Notes under the pieces: model-generated
Databases searched by the model: none
Told to the model about the DNA's origin: nothing
What the model saw: the letters and a program-made list of their open reading frames with translations, nothing else
From: Mesorhizobium sp. B4-1-4
GTDB lineage: Bacteria; Pseudomonadota; Alphaproteobacteria; Rhizobiales; Rhizobiaceae
Assembly (NCBI RefSeq): GCF_006439395.2
Contig: NZ_CP083950.1
Coordinates: 5,631,001 to 5,695,000 of the forward strand
Reading direction: 5' to 3'
DNA length: 64,000 nucleotides
Part shown: positions 30,654 through 39,329 of the stretch, piece by piece
Numbering within the stretch: position 1 is the first letter of the stretch
Layout of the letters: each line of letters starts with the position of its first letter
Program-made: the position numbers and the translations under genes

Positions 30654-31934
30654 ATGGACTTCGACCTTATCGTTCGTGGCGGCACGCTGCCGGATGGCAG
30701 GATTGCCGATCTCGGCATCAGCGGCGAGACGATCGCGGCGATCGAGCCCAGGCTGGAGGGTTCCGCCCGGGCCGAAATCGACGCCCGTGGCAATCTGGTG
30801 TCGCCGCCCTTCGTCGATCCGCACTTCCATATGGACGCGACGCTCTCCTATGGCATTCCGCGCATCAACGCGTCGGGCACGCTGCTCGAAGGCATTTCGC
30901 TGTGGGGCGAACTGAAGCCGCTTTTGACGCATGAGGCGGTGCGCGACCGCGCGCTCGCCTATTGCGACTGGGCGGTGTCGATGGGGCTGCTCGCCATCCG
31001 CACCCATGTCGATGTCTGCGACGACCGGCTGCTGGCGGTCGAGGCTCTGCTCGACGTCAAGAAAACGGTCGCTCCTTACATCGACCTGCAATTGGTGGCG
31101 TTTCCTCAGGATGGCTTCTATCGCTCGCCGACGGCACGCCAGAACACCATCCGTGCGCTCGACATGGGCGTCGACGTCGTTGGCGGCATTCCGCATTTCG
31201 AGCGCACCATGGCCGACGGCACGCGCTCGGTGACGGAGCTCTGCGAGATCGCGGCCAAGCGCGGCCTGATGGTCGACCTGCATTGCGACGAGACCGACGA
31301 CCCGCTCTCGCGCCAAATCGAGCAATTGGCCTATGAGACGCAGCGGTTGAGGCTGCAGGGCAGGGTGGCCGGCTCGCACCTCACCTCGATGCATTCGATG
31401 GACAATTATTACGTTTCGAAGCTTTTGCCGCTGATCGCGGAAGCCGGCGTCTCTGCCATCCCCAATCCGCTGATCAACATCATGCTGCAGGGCCGCCACG
31501 ACACCTTCCCGAAACGCCGTGGCCTGACCCGGGTCAAGGAGATGCAGGCGCTCGGCATCCGCGTCGGCTGGGGCCAGGATTGCGTGCTCGACCCCTGGTA
31601 TTCGCTGGGCACCGCCGACATGCTCGACGTCGCCTTCATGGGCCTGCATGTCGCCCAGATGTCGAGCCCGGCCGACATGGCGCGCTGCTTCGACATGGTC
31701 ACCAACGTCAACGCCGCCATCATGGGGCTCGACCATCTCGGCCTCGCGGTCGGCAAGCGCGCCAGCCTCGTCATCCTTGACGCCGGCAATCCGATCGAGG
31801 CCCTGCGTCTGCGTGCCGAGCGCATTTGCGTCATCGCCAGGGGCAAGGTGGTGGCGGAGCGCACGAGGCAGGATACCAGGCTTTCGATCGAGGGGAGGCC
31901 AGCGGCGGTCAACCGCAGGCACAAAGCCACCTAG
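30654..31934 (+). CDS. Cytosine deaminase-like amidohydrolase
   Basis: 426 residues, metal-dependent amidohydrolase of the CodA type. Metal ligands appear as His57 and His59 in DPHFHMD, His210 with catalytic Glu213 in HCDET, His247 in SMHSMD and Asp309 in GWGQDC, a spacing that parallels E. coli CodA (61, 63, 214, 217, 246, 313). Likely reactions are deamination of cytosine or a related ring such as isocytosine or creatinine; the exact substrate is uncertain. An EamA transporter gene follows 106 bases on. Confidence 0.88.
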   Translation: MDFDLIVRGGTLPDGRIADLGISGETIAAIEPRLEGSARAEIDARGNLVSPPFVDPHFHMDATLSYGIPRINASGTLLEGISLWGELKPLLTHEAVRDRALAYCDWAVSMGLLAIRTHVDVCDDRLLAVEALLDVKKTVAPYIDLQLVAFPQDGFYRSPTARQNTIRALDMGVDVVGGIPHFERTMADGTRSVTELCEIAAKRGLMVDLHCDETDDPLSRQIEQLAYETQRLRLQGRVAGSHLTSMHSMDNYYVSKLLPLIAEAGVSAIPNPLINIMLQGRHDTFPKRRGLTRVKEMQALGIRVGWGQDCVLDPWYSLGTADMLDVAFMGLHVAQMSSPADMARCFDMVTNVNAAIMGLDHLGLAVGKRASLVILDAGNPIEALRLRAERICVIARGKVVAERTRQDTRLSIEGRPAAVNRRHKAT

Positions 31935-32040
31935 GCCCAGCCGATTCCCGGTTCTGGTCCCGCGATTTCCCGGATTCTCCTCGTCAAAGCCCCTGCTTCC
32001 GTCTACGACGCAGCTTCGCATGAGAGGAATCGGGATCGGC

Positions 32041-32964
32041 ATGACGCAGCCCGTGGCGCAGAATTCCACAATCAGGAACGTGCTTCTGGCCGGCATTTTG
32101 TTGATGCTGGCCGGCGACTTCCTGTTCGCGCTGAACGATGCGATGGGCAAGTGGCTGGTCGCCAGCTTCTCCGTTGGCCAGGTGGTGCTGATCCGTTCGA
32201 TCGGCGCCTTCTTCGTGCTGGGTCCGATGATCGCCCATCAGGGCACCGCCAAGCTGTTTCGCATGGAGCGGCCCGAACTGCAGATATTGCGTGTCGTCAT
32301 GACCACGCTCGACACCGCGCTCTTCTATGCCGCTGTCGTCTATCTGCCGCTGGCTGATGTCATGAGTTTCTATATGGCCGGGCCGATCTATGTCGCGGCA
32401 CTCTCGCACCTGCTGCTTGGCGAAAAGGTCGGCTGGCGCCGCTGGCTGGCGATCCTGCTTGGCTTCTGCGGCGTGGTGATCATGCTGAAGCCATCCTCTG
32501 CCGCGTTCTCCTTGTCGTCGGGCTTCGCGCTTGCCGGCAGCATCGCCTTCGCCTTCGCCATCATCCTCAACCGGCGGCTGCGCGGCACCAGCGACACCAA
32601 TCTGGTGACATGGCAGACGATCGGTACGCTGCTGGTCGGCAGCGTCCTGACCATCGGCGCTTGGCGCACACCTTCGGCGCTCGACGTCGGCGCCATGCTG
32701 CTGCTCGGCATCGTTTCCTGCGGCGCGCATCTGATGATCACGCGGGCGCTGAAACTGGCGCCGGCCTCGACGCTGGCGCCGCTGCACTACACGCTGCTCC
32801 TTTGGGCAGTGGTGTTTGGACTGGTGTTCTTCGGCGATATTCCCGGCCCGCGCATCCTGATCGGCTCCGGCATCATCGTGCTGGCCGGCCTGTTCATCTT
32901 CCACCGCCAGAAGGTGGTCGACACCACGGTGCCACCCGAAAATGTGCCGAAGGGCGTCAATTAA
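32041..32964 (+). CDS. EamA/DMT-family transporter
   Basis: 307 residues with about ten transmembrane helices in two EamA repeats (about 15-150 and 160-295). The first helix begins at NVLLAGILLMLAGDFLF; the end of the first repeat reads LADVMSFYMAGPIYVAALSH. An ATG seven codons earlier (32020) is possible; AGAGGA precedes the chosen one by about a dozen bases. Probably exports a metabolite and may be co-transcribed with the deaminase-like gene upstream. Confidence 0.88.
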   Translation: MTQPVAQNSTIRNVLLAGILLMLAGDFLFALNDAMGKWLVASFSVGQVVLIRSIGAFFVLGPMIAHQGTAKLFRMERPELQILRVVMTTLDTALFYAAVVYLPLADVMSFYMAGPIYVAALSHLLLGEKVGWRRWLAILLGFCGVVIMLKPSSAAFSLSSGFALAGSIAFAFAIILNRRLRGTSDTNLVTWQTIGTLLVGSVLTIGAWRTPSALDVGAMLLLGIVSCGAHLMITRALKLAPASTLAPLHYTLLLWAVVFGLVFFGDIPGPRILIGSGIIVLAGLFIFHRQKVVDTTVPPENVPKGVN

Positions 32965-32981
32965 AGCCCGGATTCTGGTGC

Positions 32982-33884
32982 CTAACCCAAGCGTATCACG
33001 GCCAGGTGCCGTGAAAACTCCGGCGTCTCCATCAGCGCCCTGCAGCGCGCGAAGCGGCTGTCGGCATAGGCGCGGAAATCGTCGACCGGGTTGTTGTTGG
33101 CAAGCTGGATCAGCCCCCACAGTGTCCACAGCAAGTCGCACATCGCCTTGTAGATGATGATACGGCCGTGTTCCGCAGGTCTCGCCTCGCCACCGAAATA
33201 GGCGCGCATCATCTCTTCATCCTGGAAGGCATCGAATTTGCCTTCCACGCTGAGATCGCCGAGATCCCACAGCGGATCATTCATTCCCGAATATTCCCAG
33301 TCGACGATCCACATCCTGTCGCCCGTATCGAGAAAATTCTCGCACAGCGGATCGCAATGGCAGGCGACGAGCGGCAACGGATGGGCGGCGAGGGCGGAGC
33401 GCACGCTCTCCGCCTCCCGCACCACGTCGTGATAGCCCGCGGGCAGGGCGACGTCCTTGGTCGAAAGCACCTTGAGATAGTCGTCGATCATCGCGAACAG
33501 TTCGAAGCGGAAGGGGAACACGGCGCCCGATGTGTGCAGCTTGCGGAAGGCTTCGCCGGCGCGGGCCGGACTGCCCGGCCGTTCCCTGAATTTCTCCGGC
33601 GACATCGTCTCGGCCCCGGCGATGAAGCGCGTCACCATCACGCCGGTGTCGGCGTCGACATAGAGCACTTCCGGGCTGACGCCGGCCTTTGCCGCGGCGC
33701 GCGCCGCTACCGCTTCATTGGCGCGGTTGATGTATTCCTGGGTGCCTTTGCCGGGGATGCGCAGGCAGTAGTCACCGGCCCTGAAGACGAGGTTGGTGAG
33801 GCCGCCAAGCCGGTCCAGCGACCCGGTATAGCCGGCCAGCACCGGAATGGCGTCAAGTGTTGCCCGCGCCTCGTCTGTCGCCAT
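32982..33884 (-). CDS. Choline/ethanolamine kinase-like phosphotransferase (APH superfamily)
   Basis: 300 residues from the ATG at 33884 (MATDEARATLDAIPVLAGYT). Kinase-like fold: GGLTNLVFRAGDYCLRIPGKG is the phosphate-binding loop region, CHCDPLCENFL is the Brenner-type HxDxxxxN catalytic loop, and IVDWEYSGMNDPLWDLGDLS supplies the metal-binding Asp. This resembles choline kinases more than aminoglycoside kinases. A second, distinct paralogue is at 37052-37939, and a flavoprotein of the dimethylglycine dehydrogenase type lies between them on the same strand, suggesting amino-alcohol metabolism (inferred). Divergent from the methyltransferase gene. Confidence 0.88.
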   Translation of the reverse strand: MATDEARATLDAIPVLAGYTGSLDRLGGLTNLVFRAGDYCLRIPGKGTQEYINRANEAVAARAAAKAGVSPEVLYVDADTGVMVTRFIAGAETMSPEKFRERPGSPARAGEAFRKLHTSGAVFPFRFELFAMIDDYLKVLSTKDVALPAGYHDVVREAESVRSALAAHPLPLVACHCDPLCENFLDTGDRMWIVDWEYSGMNDPLWDLGDLSVEGKFDAFQDEEMMRAYFGGEARPAEHGRIIIYKAMCDLLWTLWGLIQLANNNPVDDFRAYADSRFARCRALMETPEFSRHLAVIRLG

Positions 33885-33972
33885 GGCTGCGCCCCACGCC
33901 GTTATTTCTTCGCGGCAACGGTTCCACAATTTTCGCCGTTTGGCTATCATCCCTCAAGGGATTGGTGAGTAC

Positions 33973-34605
33973 GTGGCGGACAGCAAACATCAGGGCGCGC
34001 TCGGCGCGGTCTACGCGGCCAAGCGCCCGGAAGAGGTGGCGGCACTCTATGATCGCTGGTCACAAACCTACGACGCCGACATGTCGGCTGCCGGCTACCG
34101 CCATCCGACCATCTGCCTTGCGTTGCTCGCCCGTCATCTGCCACGCGGCTCAGCCCCGCTGCTCGATGCCGGGGCAGGCACCGGGCTGATCGGCGAATGG
34201 CTTGACATAACAGGCTATCCCCAGGTCGAGGCGCTCGACATCTCGCAAGGCATGCTGGACCAGGCCGCGCGCAAGGGCGTCTATTCGGCCCTGCATTGCC
34301 TGGCGCTCGGCGGTCGGCTGCCTTTCGCCGATCATGCCTATGCGGGGATCATCTCGGCCGGCGTGTTCACCTCGGGCCATGTCGGCGCCGAGGGGCTGGA
34401 CGAACTGATCCGCATCTGCCGGCCCGACGGGGTGATCGTGCTGACGGTCAAGAACACGCTTTGGGACCAGGGTTTTGCCGCACGCATCGCCGAACTCGAG
34501 GCGCAAGGCCTCGTCACCCGCGTTGAAGAAACGCGCCCCTACGTCTCGATGCCTGGCGAGGCGGATACCGTGCCGAGCCGTGGTCTCGCCCTGCGGGTGA
34601 ACTAA
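33973..34605 (+). CDS. Class I SAM-dependent methyltransferase
   Basis: 210 residues from the GTG at 33973 (VADSKHQGALGAVYAAKRPE). An upstream ATG at 33847 would overlap the divergent kinase gene and lacks similarity. SAM-binding motif I is LLDAGAGTGLIGEWL; EALDISQGMLDQA and LPFADHAYAGIISAGVF follow in the expected order. The opening, EEVAALYDRWSQTYDADMS, is frequent in Williams-Beuren-like small-molecule methyltransferases. Substrate unknown. The last four bases overlap the convergent flavoprotein gene. Confidence 0.87.
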   Translation: MADSKHQGALGAVYAAKRPEEVAALYDRWSQTYDADMSAAGYRHPTICLALLARHLPRGSAPLLDAGAGTGLIGEWLDITGYPQVEALDISQGMLDQAARKGVYSALHCLALGGRLPFADHAYAGIISAGVFTSGHVGAEGLDELIRICRPDGVIVLTVKNTLWDQGFAARIAELEAQGLVTRVEETRPYVSMPGEADTVPSRGLALRVN

Positions 34606-37055
34606 GCTTTCACCCTCTCCGCTGTCGGATCGTACATCGGCTCGAGATGGATTTTGGCCGGCGTCCGCTCCATCGCGACCACCAGCTCATAGCCGCCCGA
34701 GATGAGGAAGTCGTCGCTGACGCCATCGGCGTTGCGCACATAGCCGTAGCCGATATTCCTGCCGATCGTGTAGCCATAGCCGCCGCTGGTGAGATAGCCG
34801 ACCGGCTCGCCATTGCGCAGGATGGTCTCGCGCCCGAGCAGCACGATCTCCGGATCATCAACCGTGAAGCCGGCAAAACGCTTCTTCAAGGGTGCGCCGC
34901 CAACTTTCTCGAGCGCGCGCCGTCCGACGAAATCGGTGTTCTTGCGCAGCTTGACCGCCCAGCCGAGGCCGGCTTCCTGCGGCGTGTCGTTGGGGGTGAT
35001 GTCGGAGCCCCAGGCGCGGTAGCCCTTTTCCAGCCGCAGCGATTCCAGCGCCCGATAGCCGACTGGGCGGATGCCGTGTTTCTTGCCCGCCGCCATCAGC
35101 GCGTCGAAGACTTCGCCTGTCGCCGCGATCGGCACGTGCAGTTCCCAGCCGAGCTCGCCGACATAGGTGACGCGCAGCGCCCGCACGATTTGGCCGGCGA
35201 TTGCGATCTCGCGCACATGGCCGAACGGGAAGCCGGCATTCGATACATCGGCCACGGTGACGGCCGCAAGCACGTCGCGTGCGCGCGGCCCCATCAGCGA
35301 CAGCGTGCCGAAATCCTCGGTGACATCGGTCAGCCTGGCATTGAGGCCCTCGCCGATATGGTCGCTGATCCATGAGGCATCATGGGTGCGAAAACCGGTG
35401 CCCGTGACGATGTAGAATTTTTCCTCGGCCAACCGCGCCACCGTCAGGTCAGCCTCGATGCCGCCGCGCGTGTTGAGAAGTTGCGTATAGATCAGCCTTC
35501 CGGTGGGCTTGCTGACATCGTTGGCGCAGATCCAGTCCAGCGCCTTGGCCGCATCGGGCCCGCTCAACTCGTATTTGGCGAAGGAGGACTGGTCGAAAAT
35601 GCCGACTTGCTCGCGCACATGCCGGTGTTCGTCGCCAACCGCCGCGAACCAGTTCTGGCGCCCCATCGAATAGATGTCCTTGGGCTCGACGCCATTCGGC
35701 GCGAACCAGTTCGGCCGTTCCCAGCCGAGCTTCGAGCCGAACACGGCGCGCTGCTCCTTCAGCCTGTCGTAAAGCGGCGAGACGATGCGCGGCCGGCCGC
35801 TGGCATACTCCTCGTGTGGAAAGCCGATCGTGTAGTGCTTGCCATAGGCTTCCAGCGTGCGCTCGCACACCCACTGCCGGTCCCGGTGCAGGCTGGAAAA
35901 ACGCCTGATGTCGACCACCCACAGGTCGAGCGGCGCCTCGCCGTCGACCACCCACTGCGCCAGCACCCAGCCGGCGCCACCGCCCGAAGCGATGCCGAAG
36001 GCATTGAAGCCGGCGCCGACGAACATGTTGGCGCATTCGGGCGCCACGCCGAGGATGAAATTGCCGTCCGGCGTGAAGCTTTCCGGCCCGTTGATCATCT
36101 GCTTGACGCCGACGGTTTCCAGCGCCGGCACGCGCGCGATCGCCTGCGTCATGTGCTGCTCGAAATGATCGTAATCATCGTCGAACAGCCGGAATTGCCA
36201 GTCATTGGGCACGTCGCCCCCGGCGAAATCGGTCGTCCATGCCTGCGGGTTCGGCTCATAGCCGCCCATCACCAGCCCGCCGACCTCTTCCTTGAAATAG
36301 GTGCGCCGGTCTGGGTCGCGCAGCGTCGGCGCGTCGGTCGCCAGCCCCTCGATCTTCTCGGTGATGATGTACTGGTGCTTCACCGGCTGCAGCGGCACGT
36401 TGATGCCCGCCATGGCGCCGACCTGCCGAGCCCATTGCCCGGCGCAGTTCACCACCTTGTCGCAGGCGATGTCGCCCTGATTGGTCTTCACCGCCGTGAT
36501 GCGGCCGTCCTTCATCTCGAAGCCGGTGACGCGCACATCCTCGTAGAGTTTGGCGCCATGCATGCGCGCGCCCTTGGCCAGCGACTGCGTGATGTCGGAG
36601 GGGCTCGCCTGGCCGTCGGTCGGCAGCCAGGAGGCGCCGACAAGGTCGCCGGTCTCCATCAGCGGCCACATCGCCTTGACCTCCGCCGGCGACAGCAACT
36701 GCATATCCATGCCGAAACTTTTCGCCGTCGTCGCCAGCCTTTTGTACTCGGTCCAGCGGTCGGCATTGGTGGCGAGCCGCAGGCAGCCGGTCATCTTCCA
36801 GCCGGTGGCAAGCCCGGTTTCGGCCTCCAGCCCCTTGTAGAGGTCGACCGAGTATTTGAGCACTCGGGTGATCGATGCCGACGAGCGCAATTGCCCGACC
36901 AGACCGGCGGCATGCCAGGTCGAGCCCGAGGTCAGCTTGCCCTGTTCGAGCAGCACCACGTCGGCCTTGTGGTCGCGCGCCAGATGATAGGCCGTCGAAC
37001 AGCCGATGATGCCGCCGCCGATGACGACGATCGCGGCCTGGCTAGGCAAGGTCAT
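34602..37055 (-). CDS. Dimethylglycine/sarcosine dehydrogenase-like flavoprotein (FAD domain + GcvT-like domain)
   Basis: 817 residues with the full architecture of mammalian DMGDH. The FAD-binding domain (about 1-390) starts with VVIGGGIIGCSTAYHLA. The flavin-linking His48 is in GSTWHAAGL. FAO_M and GcvT-like tetrahydrofolate domains fill residues about 395-810 (WFEAPNGVEP-type linker region, YVGELGWELHVP, LRLEKGYRAWGSDI). Expected chemistry is oxidative N-demethylation of a methylated amine, passing the C1 unit to folate. Its ATG overlaps the stop of the upstream phosphotransferase (ATGA, 37052-37055), so they are translationally coupled. Substrate may be dimethylglycine, sarcosine or another N-methyl compound. 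Confidence 0.9.
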   Translation of the reverse strand: MTLPSQAAIVVIGGGIIGCSTAYHLARDHKADVVLLEQGKLTSGSTWHAAGLVGQLRSSASITRVLKYSVDLYKGLEAETGLATGWKMTGCLRLATNADRWTEYKRLATTAKSFGMDMQLLSPAEVKAMWPLMETGDLVGASWLPTDGQASPSDITQSLAKGARMHGAKLYEDVRVTGFEMKDGRITAVKTNQGDIACDKVVNCAGQWARQVGAMAGINVPLQPVKHQYIITEKIEGLATDAPTLRDPDRRTYFKEEVGGLVMGGYEPNPQAWTTDFAGGDVPNDWQFRLFDDDYDHFEQHMTQAIARVPALETVGVKQMINGPESFTPDGNFILGVAPECANMFVGAGFNAFGIASGGGAGWVLAQWVVDGEAPLDLWVVDIRRFSSLHRDRQWVCERTLEAYGKHYTIGFPHEEYASGRPRIVSPLYDRLKEQRAVFGSKLGWERPNWFAPNGVEPKDIYSMGRQNWFAAVGDEHRHVREQVGIFDQSSFAKYELSGPDAAKALDWICANDVSKPTGRLIYTQLLNTRGGIEADLTVARLAEEKFYIVTGTGFRTHDASWISDHIGEGLNARLTDVTEDFGTLSLMGPRARDVLAAVTVADVSNAGFPFGHVREIAIAGQIVRALRVTYVGELGWELHVPIAATGEVFDALMAAGKKHGIRPVGYRALESLRLEKGYRAWGSDITPNDTPQEAGLGWAVKLRKNTDFVGRRALEKVGGAPLKKRFAGFTVDDPEIVLLGRETILRNGEPVGYLTSGGYGYTIGRNIGYGYVRNADGVSDDFLISGGYELVVAMERTPAKIHLEPMYDPTAERVKA

Positions 37056-37939
37056 GATTTCAGAATCCCGTATTTTGTCCGGTAGTTTTCCAGCGCCGCG
37101 TCGAGCCGCACCAGGTTTTCCTCGGTGTAGGCGACGTAGTCGATACCCGGTGCGTCGAGATAGAGTTCCGACACCATGCTCCACATCGCCTCGCGCAGCA
37201 GCGAGGCGCATTGCATGGCAGCGTGCGAGCGGCGGATCGCCTCGTCCGGTTCCTTCATGAAATAGGCGGTCAGGAAAGCAAAAGATTCCTCGTCGCTCAT
37301 GCCCGCGTTCGAGGCGACGCCGGCAAGGTCGAACATCGCCGTGTTGAAGCCGGCATATTCGAAATCGATCAGCCACAGCCGGCTGCCGTCGTCAAGAATA
37401 TTAGCCGGCAAAAGATCATTATGGCCAAAGACGATCGGCAACAACTTCTGTGCCCGCTCCAGCTCGTCGGCCAGCGCCAGGAACCGCGGCAGGTCGCCAC
37501 GCTTGCGGCTGCCGCCTTCCTCAAGCGTGCGGGCGTAGTCGCGGATGACGTGGAACACCCAGAACATGAAGCCGGCGCCGGAGATATGGTTTGGCATCTC
37601 ACGGTGGAAGCCGCGCATCAGGGCCGCGACCCGGCCAAGATTGGCACGCACGTCCTCGGCCAGATAGGTCTTGGCGCCGAGAAACGCCGTCACCATGATC
37701 CCCGGTTCCGCATAGCGGACCGCCGGCGCGAAACCGGCGGCATGCGCTGCCCGCGCGGTCATCACCTCGCGCTCGCGGAAGACGTGGTGGAATGGATAGT
37801 CCTGGCCGAAGCGCACGACATGTTTGCCGGTCGTGTCCGTGACGACAAAGTTGGCGTTGCTCAGGCCACCCGGCAGCGGAGCGATCTCGATGCTGCCAGT
37901 CCAGCAGGGCAGGGCGCGGATGCGATCTTCGGCGGTCAC
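37052..37939 (-). CDS. Choline kinase-like phosphotransferase (APH superfamily)
   Basis: 295 residues. LPGGLSNANFVVTDTTGKHV is the nucleotide-binding segment, VFGHNDLLPANIL the HxDxxxxN catalytic loop, and WLIDFEYAGFNTAMFDLAG the metal-binding part. These match choline/ethanolamine kinases. First gene of a coupled pair with the DMGDH-like gene. The pairing implies that a phosphorylated or phosphorylatable methylated amino alcohol is processed, which is inference. The upstream region has a strong hairpin and a DeoR-type inverted repeat. Confidence 0.88.
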   Translation of the reverse strand: MTAEDRIRALPCWTGSIEIAPLPGGLSNANFVVTDTTGKHVVRFGQDYPFHHVFREREVMTARAAHAAGFAPAVRYAEPGIMVTAFLGAKTYLAEDVRANLGRVAALMRGFHREMPNHISGAGFMFWVFHVIRDYARTLEEGGSRKRGDLPRFLALADELERAQKLLPIVFGHNDLLPANILDDGSRLWLIDFEYAGFNTAMFDLAGVASNAGMSDEESFAFLTAYFMKEPDEAIRRSHAAMQCASLLREAMWSMVSELYLDAPGIDYVAYTEENLVRLDAALENYRTKYGILKS

Positions 37940-38003
37940 GAGCTTGCCCCGGGTTCAGCCAGTCTTCGGCATAGCGATGGTGAGAAGGAACGCAAAACCT
38001 CGT

Positions 38004-38037
38004 CGGTGCGGGATACCGGGAACTGTATCCCGCACCG
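38004..38037. repeat. Strong hairpin upstream of the phosphotransferase gene
   Basis: CGGTGCGGGATAC (38004-38016), eight bases, then GTATCCCGCACCG (38025-38037): a perfect 13-bp stem, which can extend imperfectly with CTCGTC and GACGAG. It lies 65-98 bases before the phosphotransferase ATG on the minus strand. It could be a 5'-leader structure or a regulator site. No U run follows, so an intrinsic terminator is less likely. Confidence 0.6.
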
Positions 38038-38263
38038 CATCGACGAGCCCCTTGGCCGGTTTTTGACCCCGGCATCCGCCCCCCGCGGATCTGAAAAATC
38101 TGGCGCCAGGCATGTTCCAGACGAACTGGCCAGTCGGTTGCGGCTCTGCCATCACCCTCCCGTGGCAGTTCCGAGCCTGTCACGAAGTCAATCTCACGCC
38201 AGCGTCGCGTCGCTGTCAATAAAAAGCTGTGACTTTTTTTGGGTGTTTTGCCCGAAAGCAGAA

Positions 38264-38292
38264 GGCATTCCTTTAAAAGCGTTAGGAATGCC
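38264..38292. promoter_or_regulatory. Candidate DeoR-type operator
   Basis: GGCATTCCT (38264-38272), eleven bases, then AGGAATGCC (38284-38292), a perfect 9-bp inverted repeat ending 29 bases before the DeoR-type ATG. The position fits autoregulation and control of the divergent phosphotransferase operon. Inference from symmetry and location. Confidence 0.55.
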
Positions 38293-38321
38293 CTAGAATC
38301 GGTCAATTTTGGGACGCTCAG

Positions 38322-39098
38322 ATGATCCACTCGAAACGGCATGGCGAAATCCTGCGGCTGCTGCAGGAAGAGGGAACCATCACCATCAACAGCCTGGCCG
38401 ACCGGCTGGGCGTCTCGCTCGAGACCGTGCGCCGCGACGTCAAGCCGCTCACCAGTGACGGCTCGGTGCTGAAGATGCATGGCGCCATCGGCCTGCCGTC
38501 GATGATCGGCGAAGCGCCGTTCGAACGCCGCATGCGCGAGAATGCCGATGCCAAGCGCGTCATTGCACGCATGGTCGCCGCCACCATTCGCGACGGCGAG
38601 TCGATCATGCTCGACACCGGCACAACGACCTCGTTCCTGGCGCGGGAGCTGCTCGGCCACCGGCGCCTGACGGTCGTCACCAACTCGTCGGACATCGCCC
38701 GCACGCTGGCCACCGTCAACGGCAACAAGGTCTACATGGCCGGCGGCGAACTGCGCAGCGATTCAGGCGCTGCGTTCGGGACTCCGGCCATCGAGTTCGT
38801 CAGCCGTTTTTCCGTCAGCCATGCCATCATCTCCATCGGTGCCGTCGATGCGGTGACAGGTGTCATGGACTACGATCTGGAAGAGGCCGAATTCGCACGC
38901 ATGGTGCTGTCGCGCGGCCAGCGTTCGCTCGTCATCACCGACCACAGCAAATTCGGCCGTCAGGGTCTTGTTCAGGTCTGCGGCTTCGACGGCTTTTCCG
39001 AGCTTGCCACCGACTTGGCACCGCCGCGCGACATAGCCGCGGCGCTGGCGCAAGCCGGAGCGCGGCTCAGCATCGCGCGCGACGCAGCCGGGTTCTAA
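38322..39098 (+). CDS. DeoR/GlpR family transcriptional regulator
   Basis: 258 residues. The N-terminal DeoR HTH reads RHGEILRLLQEEGTITINSL followed by RLGVSLETVRRDV. The DeoR-type sensor domain (about 75-235) has the phosphate-binding MLDTGTTTSFLARELL and the segments VVTNSSDIARTLA and SLVITDHSKFGR. DeoR members usually sense phosphorylated sugars or polyols, which fits a phosphorylated intermediate made by the divergent kinase-like protein. Its stop overlaps, antisense, the end of a flavoprotein remnant. Confidence 0.93.
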   Translation: MIHSKRHGEILRLLQEEGTITINSLADRLGVSLETVRRDVKPLTSDGSVLKMHGAIGLPSMIGEAPFERRMRENADAKRVIARMVAATIRDGESIMLDTGTTTSFLARELLGHRRLTVVTNSSDIARTLATVNGNKVYMAGGELRSDSGAAFGTPAIEFVSRFSVSHAIISIGAVDAVTGVMDYDLEEAEFARMVLSRGQRSLVITDHSKFGRQGLVQVCGFDGFSELATDLAPPRDIAAALAQAGARLSIARDAAGF

Positions 39099-39208
39099 CC
39101 GAACACCAGCGACTGGTGGGCGCATACGCCCGCGAACGTCCCGCCCGACACGGCAAAGGCGATGTTGTGCATCGCGCGTGCCGCGTCTCCGGCGGCATAG
39201 GCATTGCG
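39095..39208 (-). pseudogene. C-terminal remnant of a thioredoxin-reductase-like NAD(P)/FAD oxidoreductase
   Basis: Minus-strand translation gives RNAYAAGDAARAMHNIAFAV, then SGGTFAGVCAHQSLVFG and a stop at 39095-39097. YAAGDAAR is the conserved FAD-binding motif at the C-terminus of thioredoxin-reductase-like proteins. A TAG at 39209-39211 closes the frame directly upstream and nothing of the remaining protein is found beyond it. About 37 residues survive, so this is a decayed gene end. Its stop overlaps the DeoR stop on the other strand. Confidence 0.7.
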
Positions 39209-39329
39209 CTACGGTCCCGCATGGCGGCGGCGCATCAGGCTGACGCTCGGCTGAGCGCCGGCTCTCCAGCCACGGGATAAGCACTGCCACTGGCTTTTCT
39301 TCGTGGCTGCGGCGGTGTTTAGTCCGGCC

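Larger units (their letters stand above)
37940..38321. other. Divergent control region between phosphotransferase and deoR-type genes
   Basis: This 382-base space holds two symmetrical signals listed separately: a 13-bp-arm hairpin at 38004-38037, near the phosphotransferase, and a 9-bp-arm inverted repeat at 38264-38292, near the DeoR-type gene. No ORF with family similarity was seen. Confidence 0.6.

Noticed and set aside
33847..33972. Upstream ATG for the methyltransferase
   Set aside because: It would overlap the divergent kinase gene start and adds 42 residues without similarity.
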